From an uncultured Flavobacteriaceae bacterium (lineage in GTDB: Bacteria; Bacteroidota; Bacteroidia; Flavobacteriales; Flavobacteriaceae), in NCBI GenBank assembly GCA_947500385.1, contig CANMSA010000027.1, positions 1-50,853 on the forward strand: a stretch of 50,853 nucleotides of DNA, given 5' to 3'. Shown here in pieces: positions 17,593-27,600 of this stretch; within the stretch, counting starts at the first letter, position 1, and the number at the start of each line of letters is the position of its first letter. The position numbers were made by a program, and so were the translations under genes. Below the pieces are notes generated by a model that did not search any database, was not told the DNA's origin, and worked only from the letters and a program-made list of their open reading frames with translations.

Positions 17593-19734
17593 TTAGAATT
17601 CATCGCTCATTACTGATTTCCCTTCCTCCAGCATGCTGGCATACAAGGCATTTTTCGCATCTTTAAAGCTCGTTTTTTCTACTACCAGCGGTGTTTCCGT
17701 ATCAAAAGAAGTACGGTAATGCAATTCCACTACTTTCCGTTCCATAGCGGAATGGAAATACTGCGGGTTCAATGCGCTATTGTGTATGACCAATGATCGC
17801 AACCAAGGAAGGTTTTCCTTGAAAAGTCCCTTTTCTGCCAAGTTTTCAAAAACGTTCTTTCCACAACGAACATGTAAGTGCCTGTACCGTTCGATAGCAT
17901 CTTGATCATACGTTTTCTTTAGGGCCGTAAGATGGTCTAAACCACCCATTACATCTTCCGGTTCCAGTCCGAAGTCTATTAAACAGGCTAGTTCATCTAC
18001 CCCGTATGCACGCAGTTTCTTGATCATTGTCCTACAACGGTCGGCATCTCCTAAAAGGCCGGCGAATTCATAGAATCGTTCGTATGCGATTTCAAGTAAT
18101 TCCTCTAACAAATCCTCTGGAATTTCCCCATTGATCGTACCATACCTTCCAATGGCTTCCTTATGCTTTTCAGGATTGTTTTGTTTCACCATCGACTCGA
18201 TCAAATGCACTGAAGACCGAATGTATGTTTTGAGCGGTTCCCGCACGATTTCTTTGGTAGTAGCATCTTCTTTGCCCACGTAAGTATGGACCATTACCGA
18301 TACGGTTCTGGCATCTGGATCATACCCATGATCACTCAAGGACTTTCGGTAAGCCTGAATTTTTTCAATCAATTGATCGGTATCTTGCCACAGCAAGTGT
18401 GTCAGGATATTGGCACCCATTTTTCCGGCATCGACAAAACTCTCTGTCTTCCCGGAGACCGTTACCCATATAGGGAGCTCTTTTTGCACTGGTCTGGGAA
18501 AAATCTGGATGGGGATATCCGCTTCTAGGCCATCTTTAAAATGGATGCTTTCTCCTTTCCATAATCGTTTCACTTCCCTTATCTGTTTGTGCATCATCTC
18601 GTGTCTGTTCGGATAGGCCTTAGGGTTAAAGATAAAATCGTTGCTTTGCCATCCTGAAGCAAAAGAAACAGAAGCCCTACCATGCGAAAGATTATCAATT
18701 ACAGACCAATCTTCCGCTATCCGAACGCTATGATGCAAAGGGGAAACAATGCTCCCACACCGAAGCTGTATCTGTTCTGTTATAGTGGCCAAAGCAGCGC
18801 TCAATACGGAGGGGTTCGGGAACAATCCTCCAAATTCGTTGAAATGCCGTTCAGGGGTCCAAACCGCTGAATAACCATTTTTGTCACCATGACGTACGCT
18901 GTCTAAAACCATTTTATACTTATCGTTGGTAGTAATAGTTCTCGGGTAACTGCCAAAATAGAACAGGCTGAATTGCATAGGAAACGCACCCGCAGTAGGG
19001 ATTAGCCTCTTGATATCATTATAGGGGTCGTTGGTTGACAAGACTTGAACAAATTGCCCGCCTTGCACAAGTACCCAAAGGGCCTCCATTACAAATTGAG
19101 ACAGCTCCAAGGTTTGAAGTACGAGGTATTTATGATATTTATCTAAAGAAACCAGGGAGTCGAACAGTTTAAAACCTTCTAAAAGTTCTTTTTCGGTAAT
19201 CCGATGTTTTTCAACCCCTCCGTTCTTTTGTTGAAAAAAAGTAAGAAAAAAAGAAGCATTTTGTACAGGGTATTGCCACTGCTCATTCGAGTGTTCAAAA
19301 TTCGTCGCTTCCTTGTTCCCAATAGATATGTAGGGCGGTGCATCAAACATAGGATGTGCCTCTTTAACCCCATCACCCAATAGCACCAATGGGTTTTCGG
19401 AGTTGATTAAAAATGCAATTTCGGATTCACCACAGGTGTGGTCTGCTATGAGTAGTTCCACACCCGTTTTGAACGCGGCACATACTGCTTTGAGGCACGA
19501 AACTCGACTTGTGGGAAGCAGCAATACTTTCTTGTCACGGGTGTCTCCCTTGAAATGTGTTTGCAAAAAAACAACTATGTCATTTGTACCATTGTAAAGA
19601 TCCGAGTAAGAATACGAGCACTCCCCTTCTTTAAAGGCCGTTAGCGTTTTTTGTATAAGCGCTTGTTGTTCAAAGCGTTTGACTATTGATTCTTTGTTCA
19701 TAGTTGGGTCTTTATATTTAAATACATCTAACAA
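17593..19734 (-). CDS. Luciferase-like monooxygenase fused to a degenerate adenylation-domain remnant
   Basis: A 713-residue protein of unusual build. Residues about 12-250 align with the N-terminal half of the neighbouring A domains: SYSYSDLY matches the STYEEL region, and LSQFVMEALWVLVQGG matches the A4 region. The A3 phosphate-binding loop is gone, replaced by SFFLTFFQQKNGG, and A5-A10 are absent, so no adenylation is possible. Residues about 252-605 are a flavin-dependent luciferase-like monooxygenase of the type found in natural-product clusters (MQFSLFYFGSYP, YSAVWTPERHFNEFGG, SPLHHSVRIAEDWSVIDNLSHGR split across the FMN site). The last ~100 residues are unrecognised and end in MSDEF, like the synthetase tails. 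It likely acts on a carrier-bound intermediate. The gene overlaps asnB by 7 bases; an in-frame ATG at 19701 (MNKESIVK) may be the true start. Confidence 0.85.
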   Translation of the reverse strand: MLDVFKYKDPTMNKESIVKRFEQQALIQKTLTAFKEGECSYSYSDLYNGTNDIVVFLQTHFKGDTRDKKVLLLPTSRVSCLKAVCAAFKTGVELLIADHTCGESEIAFLINSENPLVLLGDGVKEAHPMFDAPPYISIGNKEATNFEHSNEQWQYPVQNASFFLTFFQQKNGGVEKHRITEKELLEGFKLFDSLVSLDKYHKYLVLQTLELSQFVMEALWVLVQGGQFVQVLSTNDPYNDIKRLIPTAGAFPMQFSLFYFGSYPRTITTNDKYKMVLDSVRHGDKNGYSAVWTPERHFNEFGGLFPNPSVLSAALATITEQIQLRCGSIVSPLHHSVRIAEDWSVIDNLSHGRASVSFASGWQSNDFIFNPKAYPNRHEMMHKQIREVKRLWKGESIHFKDGLEADIPIQIFPRPVQKELPIWVTVSGKTESFVDAGKMGANILTHLLWQDTDQLIEKIQAYRKSLSDHGYDPDARTVSVMVHTYVGKEDATTKEIVREPLKTYIRSSVHLIESMVKQNNPEKHKEAIGRYGTINGEIPEDLLEELLEIAYERFYEFAGLLGDADRCRTMIKKLRAYGVDELACLIDFGLEPEDVMGGLDHLTALKKTYDQDAIERYRHLHVRCGKNVFENLAEKGLFKENLPWLRSLVIHNSALNPQYFHSAMERKVVELHYRTSFDTETPLVVEKTSFKDAKNALYASMLEEGKSVMSDEF

Positions 19735-21593
19735 CTGGGCATCTTAAACTGTTCAAGAAAAACTCCAAAAGTGAGTACGATCATTAACAAATCGTTTTCA
19801 AAGGTTTGATTCACGTTAAAGCTATCGGCACTATACATTTTTTTTAATCTTTCGACCACATCCGGGTCAAAATAGCCCTGCCTTTTAATAGTCTCTTTGG
19901 AAAGTGTGTCATTGACCCACTCTACATCCCTACGCATTAGATATGGACTTCCTGGTGCCACAAAACTGAATTTTTCACGTTCTATGATTTGCTTTGGCAG
20001 GTGCCGTTCAGAGCATTTTTTTAAAATGTACTTTTCTTTTAAATCCTTGAGTTTTAAGGCCGACGGAATCGTTTTTACAAACTCCAATAAATTGATGTCT
20101 AGAAACGGATATCTGGCCTCCACTGAATTGGCAAAACTCACACGGTCTCCGTGATCGGCAAGAAGGTGATCAGAAATACGAAGTTTAAAATCTATATAAG
20201 ACCGTTTATGGAGTTTACTTCTACCGTCTAGTTTCATTTTATCTACAGGGCCCGTGATTGAACTATCAAATTCCGCTAATCGCCTGCGAATGTCATGCGC
20301 ATACAATACTTCTTTTGTATCCCTAAAAGCATTGTAATCACGTTCGTAAAAAAAAGAACTGTCACCCCAAAGCTGCAATCTATTCTCTCGTTCCATTAAT
20401 TCCTCCATATCGAGAATTCCTGAAGACACATCTGCTCTTTGTTGATCAAATCTATATCCGACATATCCAGCGAACATTTCATCGGCCCCTTCACCCGTCA
20501 AAACCACCTTTAATTTTGAGTCGCTCACCAAACGTGATAATGCCAAACTACAGGTATTATAACTCTCTTTTAAAGGAGCTTCCGCGTGATACACCGCCCT
20601 TTGAAGTGAACTGGCTATATTATCACTACCAAACTTTGATTCGTGATGAATGGAATTGACATGGGAAGACATCATATGTTGGTAATAACTCTCGTCTATG
20701 GTATCGTCTTCAAAAGCAATGGAAAATGAATGGCGCTGTACAGTAGGTTGTATCTTATGGGCATAGGACGCAATAAGCGAGGAGTCTAGACCACCGCTCA
20801 AATAGAATCCGACCGGGACATCGGCCCTAAGCCGATACTCAGTAGATTTTTGCAGCAAGGCATCAAGTTGGTCCACATAGTCTTCCTCTTTGTATTCCTG
20901 TACTTCTTCAGCCTCTTTAGGGTAGGTCATATCCCAATACTCATGAAGCTTCACATCCTTATCATCTACCAACATAAAATGACCTGGCCGTACACAGATA
21001 ATATCTTGAAACATGGTCGTAGGACTGGCCATTCCCGGGAACGTAAGAATTTGGTCGAGCCCCTTCATATTTACGTTCCGAGGCACCTCAGGGTGTTCTA
21101 ACAGCGCTTTGATTTCTGAAGCGAACAAAAAAACATTCTTATTGTTGTAGTAAAACAACGGTGCGATTCCTACATGGTCCCTTGCCAAAAAAAGACGCTT
21201 TTTGTTACTATCGTACAGCGCAATGGCGAATTGGCCGTTCAAGTGTGCTAGTAACTCTACCCCATACTCTTCGTATAAGTGTACGATTACCTCGATATCG
21301 CTATTGGTTCGAAATGAGTGTCCCTTTGCAACAAGTTCTGCCCTAAGTTCATGGTGATTGAATATTTCACCATTGCATACCAGTATTAAAGATTTATCTT
21401 CATTGTATAGCGGTTGGTTACCTGTATCCAAATCAACAATAGACAGCCTTCTAAATCCGAATGAAACTTTGTCATTATGACTGTCGCCAAAATCATCCGG
21501 GCCTCGATGCGTTAAGACACTTGCCATTCTTCGGAACAACTCCTTATCCGTTTCCCGATTCTTATAAAAATATGCCCCTACAATGCCGCACAT
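19728..21593 (-). CDS. asnB: Asparagine synthase (glutamine-hydrolysing)
   Basis: A 621-residue class II glutamine amidotransferase. It begins MCGIVGAYF, so Cys2 is the nucleophile once Met is removed. CNGEIFNHHELR and NGQFAIALYD complete the glutaminase half. The synthetase half has the ATP pyrophosphatase loop YLSGGLDSSLIAS, LTGEGADEMFAGY and VEARYPFLD. All key residues are present, so it should be active. Length fits AsnB/AsnO enzymes. Its place inside the operon, between megasynthase and NRPS genes, suggests either supply of Asn or amidation of a free carboxylate on the product. It lacks the DF-type tail of its neighbours (ends KMPSC), so it may not dock to the line. The start lies 18 bases after the megasynthase stop. 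Confidence 0.92.
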   Translation of the reverse strand: MCGIVGAYFYKNRETDKELFRRMASVLTHRGPDDFGDSHNDKVSFGFRRLSIVDLDTGNQPLYNEDKSLILVCNGEIFNHHELRAELVAKGHSFRTNSDIEVIVHLYEEYGVELLAHLNGQFAIALYDSNKKRLFLARDHVGIAPLFYYNNKNVFLFASEIKALLEHPEVPRNVNMKGLDQILTFPGMASPTTMFQDIICVRPGHFMLVDDKDVKLHEYWDMTYPKEAEEVQEYKEEDYVDQLDALLQKSTEYRLRADVPVGFYLSGGLDSSLIASYAHKIQPTVQRHSFSIAFEDDTIDESYYQHMMSSHVNSIHHESKFGSDNIASSLQRAVYHAEAPLKESYNTCSLALSRLVSDSKLKVVLTGEGADEMFAGYVGYRFDQQRADVSSGILDMEELMERENRLQLWGDSSFFYERDYNAFRDTKEVLYAHDIRRRLAEFDSSITGPVDKMKLDGRSKLHKRSYIDFKLRISDHLLADHGDRVSFANSVEARYPFLDINLLEFVKTIPSALKLKDLKEKYILKKCSERHLPKQIIEREKFSFVAPGSPYLMRRDVEWVNDTLSKETIKRQGYFDPDVVERLKKMYSADSFNVNQTFENDLLMIVLTFGVFLEQFKMPSC

Positions 21594-21611
21594 ATGGTCT
21601 TTTTAAGTTAT

Positions 21612-24600
21612 TTAAAAATCTTCTTTAAGTTCTTTTTTCAATGCCTTTTTATGGTCCTGATGCTCGTTTGTTTCTGCATCGGAAGACAATTCACTTTTCA
21701 ACTGTTGTATAGATTTACCAGGAGCTTTCAACACTCGGTTCAGTAACCAACTAAAATCACGTACCATTTCGCTAATTGTTTCAGTTTTAAAAAGGTCTAA
21801 TCGATATTCAATCTCTATTTCCAAACGCGCTCCCTGCATAATAAAAAAGGTAAGATCCAGTTTACTCGTCTTATGTTCGAGCTCATAAGGCTTCATACGT
21901 ACACCGTCTCCCAATTCGAGACCTGAAAAGAAAGCTTTGTCGTTGATATTCTTATCGCTTGTGATGTTCCCCAGTGTTACAAGAGTGACCAATACATCAT
22001 AAAGGGGGTTTCTGCCTTCTTCGGGTGAAATAGACAATGTATCTACCAACATATCATATGGAACTCGTTGGTGCTCCAGACCAGCAAGGGTCGTATTCTT
22101 GACCTGCTGAAGAAACGCTTTAAAAGTCGTCGTTCTTGTGAAAATATCACGTAGTACAATTACGTTTGAGTAGTATCCTATTTGATGCTCGAAAGCCTTA
22201 TGGTCCCTACCGGCGACCGGTGATCCAACCGTAATATCTTCTTGACCGCTATGCCTGTATAAGAGGACCTTAATGACAGCCAAAATCGTAATGAACGGGC
22301 TTACCCCCGCTTGCTTACTAAATTCTTTGAGAGCGTCGTAGTTTTTAGGTGAAACAACGATTGTTTCCTTCGCTCCCGCATGACTTCTCACATCTGTTCT
22401 CGGAAAATCGGTTTTTAGTTGAAGGGGCTGATACTCTTTTACGAACTGTTGTTTCCAATACGTCAAATGCTTTTCTAATTTATCCTTTGTCAAATGGTTA
22501 TTCAACCAAGAAACATATTCCTTAAAATGAACCTTCATCACAGGTAATCCGTGTGGTTTTTCATGCGCATAGTTCTGGTACAAAGCGCGTATTTCGTGTA
22601 ATACCACTCCATGAGACCATGCATCACAAGCCATATGATGAATCACCAAAATAAGAACGAAGCCCGTATCAGACAGCTGAAGCAAGGTCATTCTTATCAT
22701 GGGCCCCTTTTCAAGATCAAAAAATCGATTGGCTATTTCTTCCGACTTTTTCTTTACCACTTCTGGTTGGATCTTATAAGATCGAAAGTCAATAAGTTCA
22801 AAAAGTTGTTCTTCCTTAAAGTCGGTCAGTTGATTGACTTTTTGTTTTGTTTGAGCATTAACTATCCGATACGTTGTTCGTAGTACTTCATGACGGTTCA
22901 CCAGTTCTAAACATGCTTTTTTCAAAGCATTTATGCGAAGATCTCCCTTAATTGCATGAGATGATATCATATTATAGGCGGATGCATCCAAGCCCATGTT
23001 TTCCAAAATCCATAGGCTCTTCTGAGAGGGTGATACGGGATAGTACGCTTGTTCCTTTAAAGGTACAATGGCAACCTCTTTTGTCGCTACCTCCGACTTC
23101 TTCTCTATTATAGTCATGGTTTCGGCCGCAAGCTCTTCGATGCTTGCCCCGTCCAGTATTTTTTCAATTCCGATTTCAATTCGCAATTGTTGAAACCGAT
23201 TTCTAAGTTCCATTGCCATCAGCGAATCCATTCCCAACTCCATTAAAGGTCTGTCTGTTGGGAGGGAAGCATGATCGTTCCCAAAAGACATCACCTTGCC
23301 TATTTCAGCCTGTATGGTTTCCTTTAAAAAACCATGCCTAGATTCTTTGCTCAGTAATTGAAGTTCCTTATGAAATGCGTCCCCTTCCGAAGTATCCGTT
23401 TGTAAAAGATCTACGCTGAAGTCTTCATATAACAAGGGGACCGCTCCAAGACGTTGGTGCATTACCGAAGTAAACCGCTCCTCGACGATGCCAGTGATTA
23501 CATGTTGATACTCATTGCTGTTCAGAACTCCGGACAAGTATTCAAAAGCCTCTTCCTTTTCAAGGTACTCTAGTCCTAACGCCCTTATCCTATCGGCCTC
23601 CTCGGTACCCGTAGTGGCTGCCATGCCACCACTAATATCCCAAGCTCCCCAATTAATAACATGAATTGGCAGGGAAAGATTACGCCTATATCCTGCCAGG
23701 GCATCCAAAAATGAATTCGCCGTGGCGTAGTTGGCCTGACCAATAGAACCAAGAATGGACGTGAAAGAAGAGAAGAGTACAAAGTAATCTAGTTCAGAGT
23801 CTTTCGTAAGTTCATGCAAATGCCACGCACCCGATGCCTTTGGCCTAAGTGCCTTTTCAAAATGATTTTTTGTTTGATTGATGATAGTTGCATCTTGCAA
23901 TACCCCTGCCAAATGAAAAACGCCTTTGAGCGCGTATTGTTCAGGAATATTCTCAATGGCGGTTGCCAACTGGTTCTTACGGCTAACATCGGCCCTTTCA
24001 TAAGTTACCTTTACACCTTTCGCCCGTAGGTTTTCCATAGCACGATTTGCTTCCAAGGATGCAGCACTTCTTCCTACTAACAGTAAATGTTCAACGGCCG
24101 TATTTGCCACCAACCAGTCGGCAAGCCCCAAACCAATACTACCCAACCCGCCGGTAACGAGCACTGTACCCTTAAGTTTTTCAGATTCTATCTTATTTTC
24201 TATAATTCCTATCGGTTTTCGTAGTGGCCTTAATCGCATCCCAAAAAGGGCGTCATTTCGTAAAGTAATATGTCGTTCTCCCACATTTATATTTGGGGCC
24301 CGCAATAAGGACCTCAACGCCGATAAAGGAGTTTCTTCTGCGATAGAGACGACCCTTAAAGGCAAATGATAGTACTCTTGTGAAAAAACCCGGGCCAACC
24401 CTTGCAACGGGGAATTTGCTAAACCTACCCCCTTGTCCGCTATGCCGAAAGTGTCATCGGTTAACCACCAAACAGCTTCTAGACCCATCATACTTTTCTG
24501 TTGTGAACTTGAAATCCAAGACTGCAACTGCCGCAATGCGGCAATACTTCTTTCCTCAAAATTCTCGATGGTGAAGTCGACTTCTTTTGTACGCCAGTCT

Positions 24601-27600
24601 ACTATTACACCTGTAAGCTGTTCTTGACTTGCTATGTTTGCGAGATTTTCCCAACTTTCGATTTCCAATAGGGTATCTCCGGCGTTTGTAAGCTCCTTTG
24701 TAAGAGAGTCGTTATCCTCAGTAGTATTATATGAAATCAACGCCCACGACTTACCGGCGTCATTCGAAACATTGGTTTCTAAAGGTGCCAACTCTTCCCA
24801 TCCTAGTTGGAAACGACTCGTTACTTCTTGCCCTTTGGTACTATCAATAAAAAGGTTAAGCGGCATTTTACGAAGTACTACTTCCCCCAAACCTCCTATT
24901 ATTTTTCCCAAACTATTCGCCAATGACATGGAAAAGGAAAGAGTGGTATCTCCAACACTTCCACTTTTATGCTGTAGCCGAACCCAAAGCTCATTTTCCC
25001 CAGAAACTTCGATATGATATGCTTGCATACTATCCGGTAAGTAAAGCGTGTTCGAGCCGCTAGTATCATACATCAATGCCGCCGCTTGGAAGGCGCCGTC
25101 CAATATTGCGGGATGTAGCACATATGAGGAGGTCGCCTCTTCTTCCGATAGGGATACCCTTGCCAGAATTCCGTTGTCTATCTCATACAATTCTTTTACT
25201 CCTTGGAAAATTGAACCATAATGCAAACCGACCGCGGCAAGCTGTGTATAAAACAAGGGAATGGTCGTGGTACTAGGGGTAGTCTTTAACCCAGCTAAAT
25301 CAAAATCAGCATTGTTTTCGATACTTGTTCTTTGCGCAATAGCTCCGGAAGCGTGTTTTTCCCATTTTGTTCCCTGATCAGGTTTGCCATAGATGTTAAA
25401 GTCCAATTGCGCTTCGTCGGAGTCTCCAATAAACTGTATCATCACCCCTTTAGACGAATCTAATGCCAATGGTGTATGGAACCGCATACTGCCTATATAA
25501 AGATCTTCTTGTTTTAACTCCCGAATGAATTCTTGTACTATCTCAAAGAAGGCCGCAGCGGGAAGTACTATCTTATCCCCTACCTTGTGTTGTTCCAAAT
25601 AAGGGAACCGATTCAGCGAAATGTGGGTTTCATATGCATGATCACTTTGTGCCAAGGACAATTTTGAAGATAAGAACGGGGATTTCGTGTGACCCGCCGT
25701 CTTTGGAGCTGCCTCTACCGTTGCATCGATCCAATAGCGTTTTCGTTGAAAGGCATAGGAAGGCAGGTTCAGTTTCATCCCTTGTCGATGCTGATAAAAC
25801 GATTTCCAATCAACTTGAAGACCGCTTACATAACATTTTGACAAACTTTCCAACACCATTTCGCCGTCAGATTGGTTTTTACGAAGGAAACCACCAAACA
25901 ATAATTCACCATCTTCCTCGACAATTTGGGATATCATGGCAGTTAGCGTTGGTTGTGGGCCAATTTCCCAGTAACAATTTATTCCCATTTCCTGCGTCGT
26001 ACGCACACCTTCCAAAAAATCGACCGTTGCGATGACATGCTCCACCCAGTATTCCGGCATCAATATTTCTTCCTGAACCGGTTTTCCAGAAATATTCCCA
26101 ATGAGCGGGTACAGGGGTTTTTCGTACGATACTTTTTTTGCTGCTTTTTCAAAATCGTTTAAAATAGGTTGCATCAAGGGCGAATGAAAAGCATGCGAGA
26201 CCTCCAGCAGTTTATACGTAATTCCCTTCTCTTTAACGGCCTTGCAAATGGCTTCAACCGCCGACCGCTCACCGGAAATTACCGTTTGGTCTGTGCTGTT
26301 TTTTGCTGCGATTACGACCTTTTTAAGATGGTTTTTTAGCAGCTCCTGTGCAACTTCGGCATTACAACGCAACGAAGCCATGGTTCCTTCTTTTGTCAGT
26401 GCTTGCATTAATCTTGCCCTGGCCGTCACCAATTTCACCGCATCGTCAAGATCAAAGACCCCGGCGATACAAGCGGCCGTAATTTCCCCAATACTATGTC
26501 CCATAAGTACCGAGGGCCGTATTCCCCAAGAAATCCACAACTTGGCAAGAGCATACCCCAAAGAGAAAAGCGCTGGCTGCGTGTAGAGTGTTTCGTTCAG
26601 ATAGGTAGTGTTTTGGATATGGAAAATGACCTCCTTCAAATCGATTTCCAAATTTTTGTTAAATCGCTCCAAACATGCCTCCAAATGATATCTGAATTCC
26701 GGCTCAGTTTCATAGAGTTCTCGACCCATCGTGGCATACTGTGAACCTTGTCCGGTAAACACGAAGGCAATTTTTAATTCTTCTTTAGAGGGTTTTTGAA
26801 AACCGTTCCAATTTTTCAAAGTTTGTTTAACGCTGCTTAACTGGCTGGACCGAAACGCTACCCTATGCGAAAAGTGGGTTCGATGTACTGCAAGACTGTA
26901 CGCAATATCCGCGATATTTAACTCCTTTTCATTGTCGATATAGGTCAACAGGTTTCGTATTTGACCTGCAAGTGCCTGCTCATTGTGCGCCGAAACGATT
27001 AATAACTCGGATGTTTTGGTGCGGCGGCTTGCGACGGATTCTGTTTCGACATTGATACCTTCCTCTAAAATTAAATGCGCATTGGTACCACTAAAACCAA
27101 ACGAACTTACCCCCGCCATACGGGGTTTTCCATTTTTGGCCCATACCGTATTTGACCCTGTAATTTTCAATGGAAGCGTTTCCCATGGAATATGCGGGCT
27201 TGGGGTATTGAAGTGAATATTGCCCGGTATTAGCTGATGTTTCATTGCCAAAACGGCTTTTAGTAAACCCGCAATGCCAGCGGCTCCTTCGCAATGGCCA
27301 ATATTGCTTTTTACCGAACCGACCAATAAAGGAGTTCCTTGTTCTCCTTTCTTGCTAAAAACGGTTCCCAACGATTGCAATTCAATTGGGTCTCCTAGCG
27401 GGGTTCCCGTGCCATGCGCTTCAACATAATCTATTTCCGAAGCATTCACCTTACTTTGTTCCAATGCCCTTCGAATGACGGCCTGCTGCGAAGGGCCATT
27501 TGGAGCGGTAAAACCTTGACTTTTTCCATCTTGGTTTACGGCGCTCCCACGAATGATCGCATGAATTTGATCTCCGTTGGAAAGTGCGTCGGAAAGTCTT

